Shown here one piece after another: positions 8,503 through 17,192 of a stretch of 64,000 nt of DNA; position 1 is the stretch's first letter; every line of letters starts with the position of its first letter. Source of the DNA: Occallatibacter gabretensis (GTDB lineage: Bacteria > Acidobacteriota > Terriglobia > Terriglobales > Acidobacteriaceae); assembly GCF_001449115.1 (NCBI RefSeq), contig NZ_LAIJ01000009.1, forward strand, positions 1,370,114-1,434,113, written 5' to 3'. The translations under genes were made by a program, and so were the position numbers. The notes beneath the pieces were generated by a model. That model did no database searches. It worked only from the letters and a program-made list of their open reading frames with translations, and was not told the origin of the DNA.

Positions 8503-9522
8503 TTGCTGAATGCGGATCATCAGATGAGTATGCTCGAACCTGCACGGCGTCGCGGCCGTCAATACCTCAATCCTGTGCCGACGAAGGTTGGCGGCTTCTC
8601 CACCATATTCAAGATAGGGCCGAAATTCTTTTTTGGTACAAAGGCTCGTTCGCCACAAAGCCCGCTTGGCCCATTTCGCACAGATGCTGAGGTCTATTCA
8701 ACGAGGCCGCATTCGGGGCTGCGGGTCACATGGATGGGGCACTCCACATCGATTCTAGAGATTGACGGTGTGCGTATATTGATCGATCCGGTTTGGGACG
8801 AGCGAGCATCCCCAACAACATGGAGCGGACCTAAGCGGTTCTTTCCTGCACCGCTGGGATTGGATGAGATTCCGGACATCGATGCGGTGTTGATATCGCA
8901 CGATCACTACGATCACCTGGGCGCAGAATCTGTGCGCGCAATGGCAAGCCGACCCGCATTTAGAGAAGCGCAATGGATCACGCCGCTCGGCGTTGGCGCG
9001 ATCCTCGAGAAGCTTGGAGTACCGGCGGAACATTGCCGGGAGTTGAACTGGATGGACAGCGTGGGCGTGGGTGGGTTGCAGATAACGGCGTTGCCGACGC
9101 GACACTTTTCAGGCCGGAGCCTCTTGAACCGCTTCGAGACGCTGTGGGCGTCATTCGCCATCGTTGGCCCGCAACATCGCGTTTATTACGGAGCGGATTC
9201 CGGAGAGTGGTCCGGCTTTCGCGAGATCGGAATGCAGTTCGGCCCGTTCGACTTAACCATGCTGGAAATTGGCGCTTCCGATCCATTATGGGCGGATATT
9301 CACATGGGTCCGGACGGCGCGGTTCGCAGCTTTCAAGCATTGGGTGGTCATGGTTTGCTCATGCCGATTCATTGGGGATTATTCGATCTCGCTCTGCATT
9401 ACTGGACACAGCCGATTGAGAGGATTTGGGGCGTTGCGGAGCTGAAGCTCTGGTCTCCGGCTCCCGGCGTCCCTACCGAGGTCGTTAAAGGCGAAGAGCT
9501 GCGATCCGAATGGTGGCGCTAA
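8503..9522 (+). CDS. MBL-fold metal-dependent hydrolase (NAPE-PLD/UlaG-like)
   Basis: 339 residues. The zinc motif HDHYDHLG at about 133-140, preceded by TWMGHSTSILEIDGVRILID, and the later histidines in PTRHFSG, YYGADSGEW and MPIHWG define the metallo-beta-lactamase fold of the NAPE-phospholipase D/COG2220 branch. These act on phosphodiesters or lactones in the cytoplasm, with two zinc ions. No signal peptide is visible. It starts 36 bases after the reductase and may share its transcript. No good ribosome binding site marks the start; 8524 or 8530 are alternatives. Substrate unknown. Confidence 0.83.
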   Translation: MLNADHQMSMLEPARRRGRQYLNPVPTKVGGFSTIFKIGPKFFFGTKARSPQSPLGPFRTDAEVYSTRPHSGLRVTWMGHSTSILEIDGVRILIDPVWDERASPTTWSGPKRFFPAPLGLDEIPDIDAVLISHDHYDHLGAESVRAMASRPAFREAQWITPLGVGAILEKLGVPAEHCRELNWMDSVGVGGLQITALPTRHFSGRSLLNRFETLWASFAIVGPQHRVYYGADSGEWSGFREIGMQFGPFDLTMLEIGASDPLWADIHMGPDGAVRSFQALGGHGLLMPIHWGLFDLALHYWTQPIERIWGVAELKLWSPAPGVPTEVVKGEELRSEWWR

Positions 9523-9668
9523 AGCAATGTGTATAGAAAGTTGCACATTACAGTAATGGCGCTCTGCCTAAATGGCCAGGTCAGTCGTATCGCAGATTTG
9601 AGATTGGCAGGCCGGGGGTTCGGAGCTTCCAGCTATAATCTCCTTTCGCCGGGACAGGAGATTTGTAT

Positions 9669-11291
9669 TTGACTCATAGAGCTTTTCTGCCTTCGTTCAT
9701 CGTGCTGTGCGCAGCGCTTATTGGTCCAGGTTTTTCACCCTCGCAAACGCAATCGCGTCCAGCAAGTTCTCCCATACCGCGCATTGAGAAGCGCAATGGT
9801 CATTACGCACTCCTGGTAGACGGCGCGCCATATCTGATGCTGGGTGCGCAGATCCATAACTCCAGTGCGTGGCCCGCGATGCTACAGCAAGTCTGGCCGG
9901 CCATTGACGATCTCCATGCGAACACCGTGGAAATGCCCATCTATTGGGAGCAGTTTGAGCCTGCACAGGGCCGCTTTGATGATTCCTTATTGCTCACCCT
10001 GCTCGCCCAGGCGCGCCAGCATAAGGTGCATCTCGTTCTGCTCTGGTTCGGCACCTGGAAGAACGGCAGCGCGCATTACACGCCAGAGTGGGTGAAGCTC
10101 GACAACGCAAAGTATCCACGCGTGATCTGCTCGGATGGCAAAGTCATGGACTCACTTTCGCCTCTGTTTCCCGCTACGCTGGAGGCCGACCGCACTGCAT
10201 TCAGCGCATTTATGCGGCACCTGAAGGCCGACGATCCGCAGCACACGGTGCTCATGGTCCAGGTAGAGAATGAATCCGGCACTTGGGGCTGCGTGCGCGA
10301 TTTTTCGCCGACGGCACAGAAGCTGTTCGCGGGCTCTGTTCCAGCAGAACTGCTTGCGGGCCTGCATAAGCAGCCGGGCACCTGGCAAGAGGTTTTTGGC
10401 GATGAAGCCGACGTGGCTTTTCACGCATGGTATGTCGCGCATTTTGTCGGGCAGGTGACTGCAGCCGGCAAAGCGCTTGATCCACTCCCCATGTATACGA
10501 ATGCTGCGCTGAGGCCGGTCGGTCACGCGCGGCCCGGCACATATGAGAGTGGCGGCCCTACCGATAATGTGCTCGACATCTGGAAGATCGCCGCTCCGGC
10601 GCTCGATCTGCTCGCTCCGGACATCTACGACCCTGCTTACGACGACTACATGTATTATCTCGATCACTACAGCCGACCTGATAATCCCCTGTTCATTCCG
10701 GAGACCGGCAATCAGCGGCCATACGCGCGTTATTTCTTTGCCGCGCTGGGCCACGGCGCCTTCGGTTTTTCTCCCTTTGGCATGGATTTCACCCGAACCC
10801 GCAACGAACCGATCGGTGCGACGGAGCTTAATCAAGAGGCGCTGGCCCCGTTCGCATTGAATTATGAGCTGGCGGAGAAGATGGATCGCGAGTTGGCCGC
10901 GTTGAATTTCGACGGCAAGCTGCAGGCTGTCTCTGAAAATCCCGCCGAGCATCGCCAGACGCTTGACTTCGGTTCGTGGCAGGCGATTGTTTCATACGGA
11001 ATGCCACAATTTGGAATGGGCCGTGAGCCCCAGGGAAATCCTCAGCCTGACGGAGGGGCGCTCGTCGGCAAACTCGGCCCAAACGAATTCCTGGTCTCAG
11101 CCATCCATGCGCGCGTTGATTTCCGGCCTGCCGAAACCGGCAAGCAACGGCAGTTTGTCCGCGTAGAGCAGGGTTATTACGAACACGGCGTTTGGAAGTT
11201 TGAACGGATCTGGAATGGCGATCAGACCGACTACGGCCTCAATTTCACTTCGGCCCACGAGGTACTACGCGTCACTTTAGCGACATATTGA
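9669..11291 (+). CDS. Secreted GH35-like beta-galactosidase (DUF5597 type)
   Basis: I chose TTG at 9669 because AGGAG ends eight bases before it; TTG at 9663 is too close. A TATAAT box lies at 9634-9639. About 540 residues: signal peptide ([18 protein letters not shown]), then a TIM barrel with [19 protein letters not shown], the acid/base in [10 protein letters not shown] near residue 202 and the nucleophile in FIPETGN near residue 345. The C-terminal third is a beta-rich domain as in the DUF5597 group of GH35 relatives. It probably removes terminal beta-galactosyl or related residues from polysaccharides in the periplasm. Not close in position to any transporter. Confidence 0.85.
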   Translation: MTHRAFLPSFIVLCAALIGPGFSPSQTQSRPASSPIPRIEKRNGHYALLVDGAPYLMLGAQIHNSSAWPAMLQQVWPAIDDLHANTVEMPIYWEQFEPAQGRFDDSLLLTLLAQARQHKVHLVLLWFGTWKNGSAHYTPEWVKLDNAKYPRVICSDGKVMDSLSPLFPATLEADRTAFSAFMRHLKADDPQHTVLMVQVENESGTWGCVRDFSPTAQKLFAGSVPAELLAGLHKQPGTWQEVFGDEADVAFHAWYVAHFVGQVTAAGKALDPLPMYTNAALRPVGHARPGTYESGGPTDNVLDIWKIAAPALDLLAPDIYDPAYDDYMYYLDHYSRPDNPLFIPETGNQRPYARYFFAALGHGAFGFSPFGMDFTRTRNEPIGATELNQEALAPFALNYELAEKMDRELAALNFDGKLQAVSENPAEHRQTLDFGSWQAIVSYGMPQFGMGREPQGNPQPDGGALVGKLGPNEFLVSAIHARVDFRPAETGKQRQFVRVEQGYYEHGVWKFERIWNGDQTDYGLNFTSAHEVLRVTLATY

Positions 11292-11421
11292 GCACCGATG
11301 CATGCAGGTCAACGTGCTCATTTGTGGTCGATTCAACCTCAAATCAGCTGATCGGTATTAGCTGTCCATCAGGCGCAAGCTTGAATAGCGCACCAAGCGT
11401 ACTCTGCCGTGTGCACAGCGC

Positions 11422-12270
11422 TCAGTCGTAGCGCTCAGCGACAATTTGCTTTCTATGCCAGCCGTAGCTTGCGAGTTTCTCGCGCACGGAAGTGATCATG
11501 TTGCTGAGGCCGCAAACGTAGGCGTTGATGTCGAACTTGAGGTCATTGGGCCGGATTGCGGGATCAACGGGAGCGAGGGGCAGCGCGATGCCGAGTTTGG
11601 CGGCACGTTCTTCGATGATTCTGGCGACGTGCTCCTGGACGTGGCCGCGTAGGCCGCTCCATTCTTCTCCGGCGCGGCTGAGCGTGGGAATGTAATGAAA
11701 ATTGGGGTGTTTGGCAGCCAGAGCTTCTAATTCCTCGCGGTAGTAAAGCTCGGACTCATGGCGGGTGCCGTAGACGCACCAGATTTCCTTGCCTTCGCTG
11801 CGATCCTGTCCCGCATCAGGGCCGTTCTCAGGGAAGAGCCACTGTGTGAAGCCGCGAATGGGCGCGATGCCGGTGCCAGTGGAGATCAATATGGAATCGG
11901 TAACGGGCTGCTTGAGCACAAAATAGCCGTATGGGCCGTGCATGTCGATGATGGAACCAATGGGTATGTCCGCGAGGAAGTTCGAAAAGAAGCCGCCCTC
12001 TGTGCGATTGGCACATAGGTCCAGTATGTTCCCAGAGCGCACATTACCGGATCGGCCGCTGTTGTGGGCGGAGGCGATGGAGTAGGCGCGGGTCTGTTCC
12101 TTGCCACTGGGATCGGTGGCAACGAGCGAGACGAACTGGCCTGCCGTAAAGGGGAAATCCACCACGTTATCGACTACAAATTCAAAGTGATAGCACTGGG
12201 CGGATTCCGAGATGCACTCTTTGCGTTCGAGCCGTGCGGTATATAGGGTTCGTTCCAAGTCTGTGCTCAT
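11422..12270 (-). CDS. Ferredoxin-NADP reductase-type oxidoreductase
   Basis: 282 residues. The FAD domain has FTAGQFVSL and the RAYSIAS flavin motif, and the nucleotide-binding domain has ILISTGTGIAPIRGF and, near the end, YVCGLSNMI. A short insertion with SGRSGNVRSGN lies just after the FAD motif. There is no iron-sulfur motif, so this is a plain flavin reductase/ferredoxin-NADP reductase fold. It is transcribed alone, convergent with the GH35-like gene. The partner (ferredoxin or flavodoxin) is not in the window. Confidence 0.85.
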   Translation of the reverse strand: MSTDLERTLYTARLERKECISESAQCYHFEFVVDNVVDFPFTAGQFVSLVATDPSGKEQTRAYSIASAHNSGRSGNVRSGNILDLCANRTEGGFFSNFLADIPIGSIIDMHGPYGYFVLKQPVTDSILISTGTGIAPIRGFTQWLFPENGPDAGQDRSEGKEIWCVYGTRHESELYYREELEALAAKHPNFHYIPTLSRAGEEWSGLRGHVQEHVARIIEERAAKLGIALPLAPVDPAIRPNDLKFDINAYVCGLSNMITSVREKLASYGWHRKQIVAERYD

Positions 12271-12306
12271 TTACAAGACTAGGATAAAGCCCGAAACAAA
12301 GGCTCG

Positions 12307-12669
12307 TCAGCGGCTGGATAACTGGATGGGATTGCCGTCGGGGTCTTTGCCGTCGCAGAGGCAGAAGATTTCGCCCTCGCGGACTTTTCCGAACTTTGCG
12401 CCGCGGGCCACGAGGGTTTCGCGGAGTGCGGCAACGTCAGCGGAATGGAAGGCGATCTTGGGGCCTTTGCTTCCGGGCGATGCGGGGCCAGAGTGCAGAG
12501 CAATGGATGCGCCGCCGGCGGCGAATTCGCGCCAGCCTTTCTCCTCGGAGATGAGTTTCAAACCGAGAATGCGGCCGTAAAAGTCACTCATGAGGTCCAT
12601 TTGTGCGGTGAAGAGGATGACGCGCGCCATCTTCATGGGAGGCATTTTGGTGGGTGTATTTGCGGCCAT
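12307..12669 (-). CDS. VOC (glyoxalase/bleomycin resistance) family protein
   Basis: 120 residues forming the usual two-repeat VOC module: MARVILFTAQMDLMSDFYGR at the start, GASIALHSG, then FHSADVAALRETLVARG and EIFCLCDGKDPDGNPIQL, the last two carrying typical metal-side positions. These small dimers bind a divalent metal and act on vicinal oxygen substrates or bind drugs. The start may be one of the inner methionines at 12636 or 12630, since the first residues are not conserved in type. It lies 36 bases downstream of the ferredoxin reductase start, on the same strand. Confidence 0.8.
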   Translation of the reverse strand: MAANTPTKMPPMKMARVILFTAQMDLMSDFYGRILGLKLISEEKGWREFAAGGASIALHSGPASPGSKGPKIAFHSADVAALRETLVARGAKFGKVREGEIFCLCDGKDPDGNPIQLSSR

Positions 12670-12819
12670 GCGTCGAGGATAGCGCAGAGATTTGGACCGT
12701 AGGGGGCTGGTTTTGCCTTGGTTTCAATCGAGATGGCTGATACGATAGACGTTATATGTGCGGGCGGCGTAGTTTCTTTGGCCGGGCGCAGAAGATTTTT
12801 GAGGAATGAGGAATTTGCA

Positions 12820-12975
12820 GTGGCGAATACCACCAAGATTGAAGACAAGGCAGAACGCAAAAAGGTAAAGCGCACGGCGCGCAAGAAGGCTGCTCCGAAG
12901 CCGAAGCGGACCACCCCGCGCGGCAGCAATAAACAGAAGGTCAAGCAACTGTCGCGCGGTCAATCGAAGCGCTAG
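12820..12975 (+). CDS. Small highly basic protein (51 aa)
   Basis: A GTG at 12820 preceded by GAGGAA six bases upstream gives a 51-residue protein that is about 40 percent lysine and arginine, with ERKKVKRTARKKAAPKPKR and a C-terminal KQKVKQLSRGQSKR. The longer frame from 12718 lacks coding character. A strong terminator follows at once, showing a dedicated short transcript. The composition suggests nucleic-acid binding, histone-tail-like or ribosome associated. I do not know its function. Confidence 0.7.
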   Translation: MANTTKIEDKAERKKVKRTARKKAAPKPKRTTPRGSNKQKVKQLSRGQSKR

Positions 12976-12994
12976 TTTAAGCAGTGGCAGGATT

Positions 12995-13033
12995 CGCGCC
13001 CGGCGGAGTGACTCAGCCGGGCGCGAGGTTTTT
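12995..13033 (+). terminator. Rho-independent terminator of the small basic protein gene
   Basis: CGCGCCCGGC (12995-13004) and GCCGGGCGCG (13016-13025) form a perfect ten-base stem, with GAGTGACTC in the loop, followed by AGG and five T. Confidence 0.9.
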
Positions 13034-13120
13034 GCGGCTCCTTCGCGGCATAAGGAAATCTCCATTTCGGAAGCGGGTACTGGCGTGTATGCTGAATCTT
13101 CTCGTAAATGAGAAGGGGAG

Positions 13121-14695
13121 ATGCATCTGGCCAGCCAACTGCTCGCCCGTAAATCCATTGACAAGCTGATCCGGGATTCGGAATCACCGGAGCACGCGCT
13201 GAAGAAGACGCTTGGGCCCTGGTCATTGACCGCGCTGGGCATTGGCGCGGTGATCGGCTCGGGAATTTTTACCGTGATCGGCACGGCGATTGCCGGCGAG
13301 CAGTTCGACACCTCCAGCATTGTGAACACGCCGCTGGCAGATTACCTGATTCATCACACAGCTTTGGCTGGACGGCCCGGCGCGGGACCGGCGATTGCAG
13401 TTTCGCTGATGCTGGTGGCGATCGTGTGTGCGCTGACGGGGCTCTGCTATGCGGAGCTGGCGTCGATGATTCCGATTGCGGGTTCTGCATACACGTACAC
13501 CTATGCAACGCTGGGCGAGCTGGTGGCGTGGATCATCGGATGGGATCTGATCCTGGAATATGCCGGATCGAATATGACGGTGAGCGTGGGCTTTGCCGCG
13601 CACGTGGTGGATCTGCTGGACTGGTTTGGGCTGCACCCTCCGGCTACCTGGATTTCGCCTGCGTATCTACCGGGCGGGTTGCAGGACCTGGCAGGGAATT
13701 GGATTTATCAGCCGGGATGGCACTTCGGGTTTAATATTCCGGCCTTTCTGGTGGTGCTGTTTCTTACCGTCATCCTGGTGCGGGGCATTCGCGAATCGGC
13801 TTCAACAAACAACATGATGGTGGGCATCAAGCTGATTGCCATCATGATCTTTGTGACTGCGGCGATCCACTTTATTCACCCGACCAACTGGCATCCGTTT
13901 ATGCCGAATGGGCTGAGCGGAGTGCTGACGGGCGGGTCGATTATTTTCTTCACCTATATTGGGTTCGATTCGGTTTCGACGGCAGCGGAGGAGTGCAAGA
14001 GGCCGCAGCGGGATCTGCCGATTGGAATTATTGCCACGCTGATTGTCTGCACGGTGCTGTACGTTGCCGTAGCGGTATGCCTCACAGGGCTTGTGCCGTG
14101 GAATTCCATGGTGGGCGATGCGGCGCCGGTGGTGAATGCGCTGAAGAAGCTTTCCGGGCTGCCGGGTGGGCATCCGCTGCACTGGGTGCGGCTGGTAATC
14201 CTGGTCGGCGCGCTGATGGGCATGCTGTCCTCGCTGCTGGTGTATCAGCTTGGCCAGTCACGCGTGTGGTTCTCCATGTCGCGCGATGGGTTGCTGCCGA
14301 AGGTCTTTTCGGACGTCCACAAGATTTACCGCACGCCTGCGTTTTCTACGTGGGTGGCGGGATTCGTGGTGGCGATTCCTTCAGGACTGTTTGACATCGG
14401 CACGCTGGCAGACCTGTCGAACATCGGCACGCTATTCGCGTTTGTGCTGGTATCGATCGGCGTGATCGTGCTGCGGTATCGCGAGCCGGAGCGCCACCGC
14501 GGTTTTCGCGTGCCGGGCGGGCCGGTGATTCCGGCGCTGAGCGTAGTTTTCTGCTTCCTGCTGATGTCGGGACTGCCGATTATCACGTGGCTCCGATTTA
14601 TAGTCTGGCTGGTGATTGGGCTGGTGGTCTACTTCCTTTACAGTCGGCACCGGTCGGAGTTTGCGCGCGCACCGAAGGCGACAGGGTCAAGATAA
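13121..14695 (+). CDS. APC-family amino-acid permease (cationic amino acid transporter type)
   Basis: 524 residues with 12-14 predicted membrane helices. The first helix region GPWSLTALGIGAVIGSGIFT is the APC consensus, and FFTYIGFDSVSTAAEECKRP is the conserved stretch of helix 8 in the CAT/YfnA branch, which takes up arginine, lysine or other amino acids by proton symport or exchange. An extended loop after helix 1 (about 60-90) is usual for this branch. GGGGAG directly abuts the ATG, an unusually short spacing, so the true start is slightly uncertain. Single gene behind a terminator. Confidence 0.9.
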   Translation: MHLASQLLARKSIDKLIRDSESPEHALKKTLGPWSLTALGIGAVIGSGIFTVIGTAIAGEQFDTSSIVNTPLADYLIHHTALAGRPGAGPAIAVSLMLVAIVCALTGLCYAELASMIPIAGSAYTYTYATLGELVAWIIGWDLILEYAGSNMTVSVGFAAHVVDLLDWFGLHPPATWISPAYLPGGLQDLAGNWIYQPGWHFGFNIPAFLVVLFLTVILVRGIRESASTNNMMVGIKLIAIMIFVTAAIHFIHPTNWHPFMPNGLSGVLTGGSIIFFTYIGFDSVSTAAEECKRPQRDLPIGIIATLIVCTVLYVAVAVCLTGLVPWNSMVGDAAPVVNALKKLSGLPGGHPLHWVRLVILVGALMGMLSSLLVYQLGQSRVWFSMSRDGLLPKVFSDVHKIYRTPAFSTWVAGFVVAIPSGLFDIGTLADLSNIGTLFAFVLVSIGVIVLRYREPERHRGFRVPGGPVIPALSVVFCFLLMSGLPIITWLRFIVWLVIGLVVYFLYSRHRSEFARAPKATGSR

Positions 14696-14736
14696 ATCAA
14701 TAGAAAGCACTCGCCAAGAAACTGAGGAGATTGTGC

Positions 14737-15234
14737 ATGCAGCGAACAAGGTTCGATGTGCAGTGGATGTGTCGATGTGCTCTCGCGGTCCTGCTTGCGG
14801 CAACCAGCCTCACGACTGCTACAGCGCAATCAAGCGCGGGCCGCTGGGCTGACGCGAACGACCCGGTGGCAAAGCAACTCATCGAGCTCGAGCGAAAGTG
14901 GGCCGTGCTGGAGTGCGAACCAAGCAATGTAGTGGCCGAAGCCGTGGCCGAGGACTTTGTGGGCACAGCGCCGGAGGGCCCGATCTACACCAAGGCCGAC
15001 CTGATGAAGCGGCATGAGAAACGCGCTGAAGCGAGCGGCTGCAAGCTGCTTGGCGCGCGCGTTCGGTACTATGGGCCTGACATCGCCATCATCTACGGCA
15101 GCGAGACCTCAGTGCGTAAAGACTCCAACGGCAAGCCCATCGACCGCGGCCTTACCTGGACTGACACCTGGCTCAAGCGCAATGGCAAATGGCAGATCAT
15201 CGCCGTACAGGATATGGCGACGCCGAAGCGGTGA
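14737..15234 (+). CDS. Secreted NTF2-like (SnoaL/DUF4440) protein
   Basis: 165 residues from ATG 14737, six bases after AGGAGA; the TTG at 14731 abuts the site and is unlikely. A signal peptide (CRCALAVLLAATSLTTATAQ) is followed by a cone-shaped NTF2 fold: QLIELERKWAVLE, AEDFVGTAPEG, then the beta strands ending TWLKRNGKWQIIAVQD. This fold is used for small-molecule binding or catalysis; no catalytic residues stand out. A related protein is encoded at 33683. Function unknown. Confidence 0.8.
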   Translation: MQRTRFDVQWMCRCALAVLLAATSLTTATAQSSAGRWADANDPVAKQLIELERKWAVLECEPSNVVAEAVAEDFVGTAPEGPIYTKADLMKRHEKRAEASGCKLLGARVRYYGPDIAIIYGSETSVRKDSNGKPIDRGLTWTDTWLKRNGKWQIIAVQDMATPKR

Positions 15235-15285
15235 TCGAGTGCGGGCGATGTCGGGCGCACCCCCTGGCCACTAAACTGAGAAGTA

Positions 15286-16320
15286 ATGGATCGCACGGTA
15301 CCTCAATCTGATGTGCAAGGCTTCATCCGCAGACTGCCGAAGGCGGAGCTGCATCTGCATCTCGAAGGCACGATTACGCCAGCAACGTTGGTGGAGCTGA
15401 GCGTGCGTCAGGATGAAAAGCCGCTGACGCTGGAAGATGCGGAGAAGCTGTATCAGTTCACAGACTTCACCGGATTCATTGAGGCATTCAAAGCCGTGAC
15501 GCGACTGCTGAGCGGGCCGGAGCACTATGAGCTTGCCGCGTGGCGGATGTGCCAGCGGCTCGCAGAGCAGGGCGTGGTGCATGCCGAGGTGTATATCTCG
15601 GTGGGCGTGATTTATATGTGGCGCAACCATGCGCGGGGCGTGTTTGAGCCAATCTTTGAAGGACTGGAACGGGCGCGCGAGCGGTCAGAAAAAGAACTTG
15701 GACTCTCTCTCTACTGGATCTTCGACGCCGTGCGGCACTTTACGGTTCCCGAAGCCGAGCGGGTCTTCAAAAAAGCTGCCGCGATGCGCACGCAGTATCC
15801 ATCGATCATCGGAATTGGCCTGGGCGGCGATGAGCGGCAGCGCGGCTCAGAGCCGTTCCGCGAGATGTACGCCGAAGCGAAGGCTGAAGGGTTGAGGCTT
15901 ACGAATCATGCGGGCGAGACGACGCCGGCTTCTGCGATCTGGGAGGCGCTGGCGATTGGTTCCGAGCGGATTGGCCATGCCCTGTCCGCACAGGATGACG
16001 AGAAACTGACCCTAGAGTTAAAGGACCGGAAGGTTCCGGTGGAGCTGAATCCGACTTCCAATGTGCGGACCGGGAATTGTGCTTCGTTTGCGGCGCATCC
16101 TCTGCGAAAGTATTTCGATGAAGGGCTGCTAGTGACGCTGAACTCGGATGATCCGGCGTTTTTTGGCTCGGATCTTGAGAACGAGTATCTGCTGGCGGCG
16201 ACGGAGCAGGGATTTACGCAGGAGGAATTGCGTCAGCTTGCGGCGAACTCGATTACAGCGAGCTTTCTTCCCAAAGAGGAAAAGAAACGCTGGCTGGACC
16301 AGATTCACACAACAGAGTAA
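15286..16320 (+). CDS. add: Adenosine deaminase
   Basis: 344 residues of the amidohydrolase fold. Zinc and catalytic residues are visible: LHLHLEGT at 22-29 (His-x-His), LGGDERQRGS, TNHAGE (His plus the proton-shuttling Glu), IGHALS, NPTSNVRTG and LNSDDPAFFG (Asp pair). It converts adenosine to inosine for purine salvage; related adenine or aminodeoxyfutalosine deaminases share these motifs, so the exact purine is not certain. It starts about 50 bases after the NTF2-like gene and is probably cotranscribed with it only by chance. Confidence 0.88.
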   Translation: MDRTVPQSDVQGFIRRLPKAELHLHLEGTITPATLVELSVRQDEKPLTLEDAEKLYQFTDFTGFIEAFKAVTRLLSGPEHYELAAWRMCQRLAEQGVVHAEVYISVGVIYMWRNHARGVFEPIFEGLERARERSEKELGLSLYWIFDAVRHFTVPEAERVFKKAAAMRTQYPSIIGIGLGGDERQRGSEPFREMYAEAKAEGLRLTNHAGETTPASAIWEALAIGSERIGHALSAQDDEKLTLELKDRKVPVELNPTSNVRTGNCASFAAHPLRKYFDEGLLVTLNSDDPAFFGSDLENEYLLAATEQGFTQEELRQLAANSITASFLPKEEKKRWLDQIHTTE

Positions 16321-16401
16321 CGAAAGTGCGCGTCTGCCTGGACTTACGAGCCAATCAAAGGCAAAATGCGCTATTATGCGTGCAAGGGGGCCGTTCCAAT
16401 T

Positions 16402-16629
16402 ATGTCCAGAGAATCGGAAATACTTTCCATTGTTGAGCCGCACAGCGAGCGCAAAGCGCTGCGCGTGGTGGGATGGTTCTCAGCGGGCATGGCTCTGGCT
16501 GGACTGAGCTTCCTGGTCGGCTATGAGTTGCGGTGCCGGTATAAGTTCAACAAGCGGACGCCGTATGACTTTTTCTCCCATGCCGAGGGAGAGCAGCAAA
16601 CGGCGAATGAGTTTGGGGTCGGTATTTAG
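16402..16629 (+). CDS. Small single-helix membrane protein
   Basis: 75 residues from ATG 16402 (16366 would add 12 residues). A hydrophilic N-terminus (SRESEILSIVEPHSERKALR) precedes one membrane helix, VVGWFSAGMALAGLSFLVGY, and a charged tail. I do not recognise a family. It sits between adenosine deaminase and a broken gene on the other strand. Confidence 0.5.
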   Translation: MSRESEILSIVEPHSERKALRVVGWFSAGMALAGLSFLVGYELRCRYKFNKRTPYDFFSHAEGEQQTANEFGVGI

Positions 16630-16681
16630 CTGCTGCGCGCAGGGCGGACTGCGCCTTCGGCGCCATCTGTAGGCGCATTTG

Positions 16682-17082
16682 TTAATCCAGCCAAGATAAC
16701 TCCACATCAGCAACTGCAACATGGATGCTGGAGTGCCAATCAAGAACGAAAAAGGAATAGCAGAGTGCTTGAGATGGGATGGTTTTTGCCAGCTCTTCCG
16801 GTATTGTTTGCGGTTCCATTCTGCTGAAACTGAACCATAGTTTCCCGGATGTTTGAACGCAGATTCAAAATCTGGACTCTCGATTATGCAAAACAAAACG
16901 CCACGAAAAAGCAATTCTGCTTGCCGGTAGCGGCTTCGATCTTGCGGAGGCATATCGGGCAATCCAACCAGAACCTCAATCTTGAACTTGAGTGTGGCGT
17001 GGATGTAATTGTGTGTAATTTCGCTGATAGTGGCGTCGTGGAATCCGTTTGGTAGCGTCTGATCGATGTCTTCTAAAGTCAT
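16682..17082 (-). pseudogene. Small hypothetical protein gene with a one-base frameshift
   Basis: From ATG 17082 the first about 75 codons are well formed (LPNGFHDATISEITHNYIHA, IIESPDFESAFK). The frame then loses sense, while the frame one base off continues naturally: GKLWFSFSRMEPQTIPEELA, then YSFFVLDWHSSIHVAVADVE and the end LSWLD with TAA at 16682. The switch point is the A-run (plus strand ttt at 16852-16854): one extra A would restore a single protein of about 133 residues. The restored protein resembles a family of small soluble proteins often seen as orphan or immunity-like genes; that link is from pattern memory only. Either a real inactivating deletion or a homopolymer sequencing error. 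Confidence 0.75.
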
Positions 17083-17192
17083 TCGGTATTTTCCTGATTG
17101 CAGCTAAGAATAATCCAAATTGAATAACGGACTACTTTTCCTACCTTCATGTACGCCCACTGATTCTTCGCTTTGCGTTAGGCTGAAATCTT

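Noticed and set aside
10152..10952. 266-codon minus-strand frame inside the GH35-like gene
   Set aside because: The plus strand carries both catalytic glutamates and is full length.
16480..16681. Extension of the frameshifted minus-strand frame beyond 16682
   Set aside because: Residues after the frameshift have no natural composition; the true end is in the other frame at 16682.
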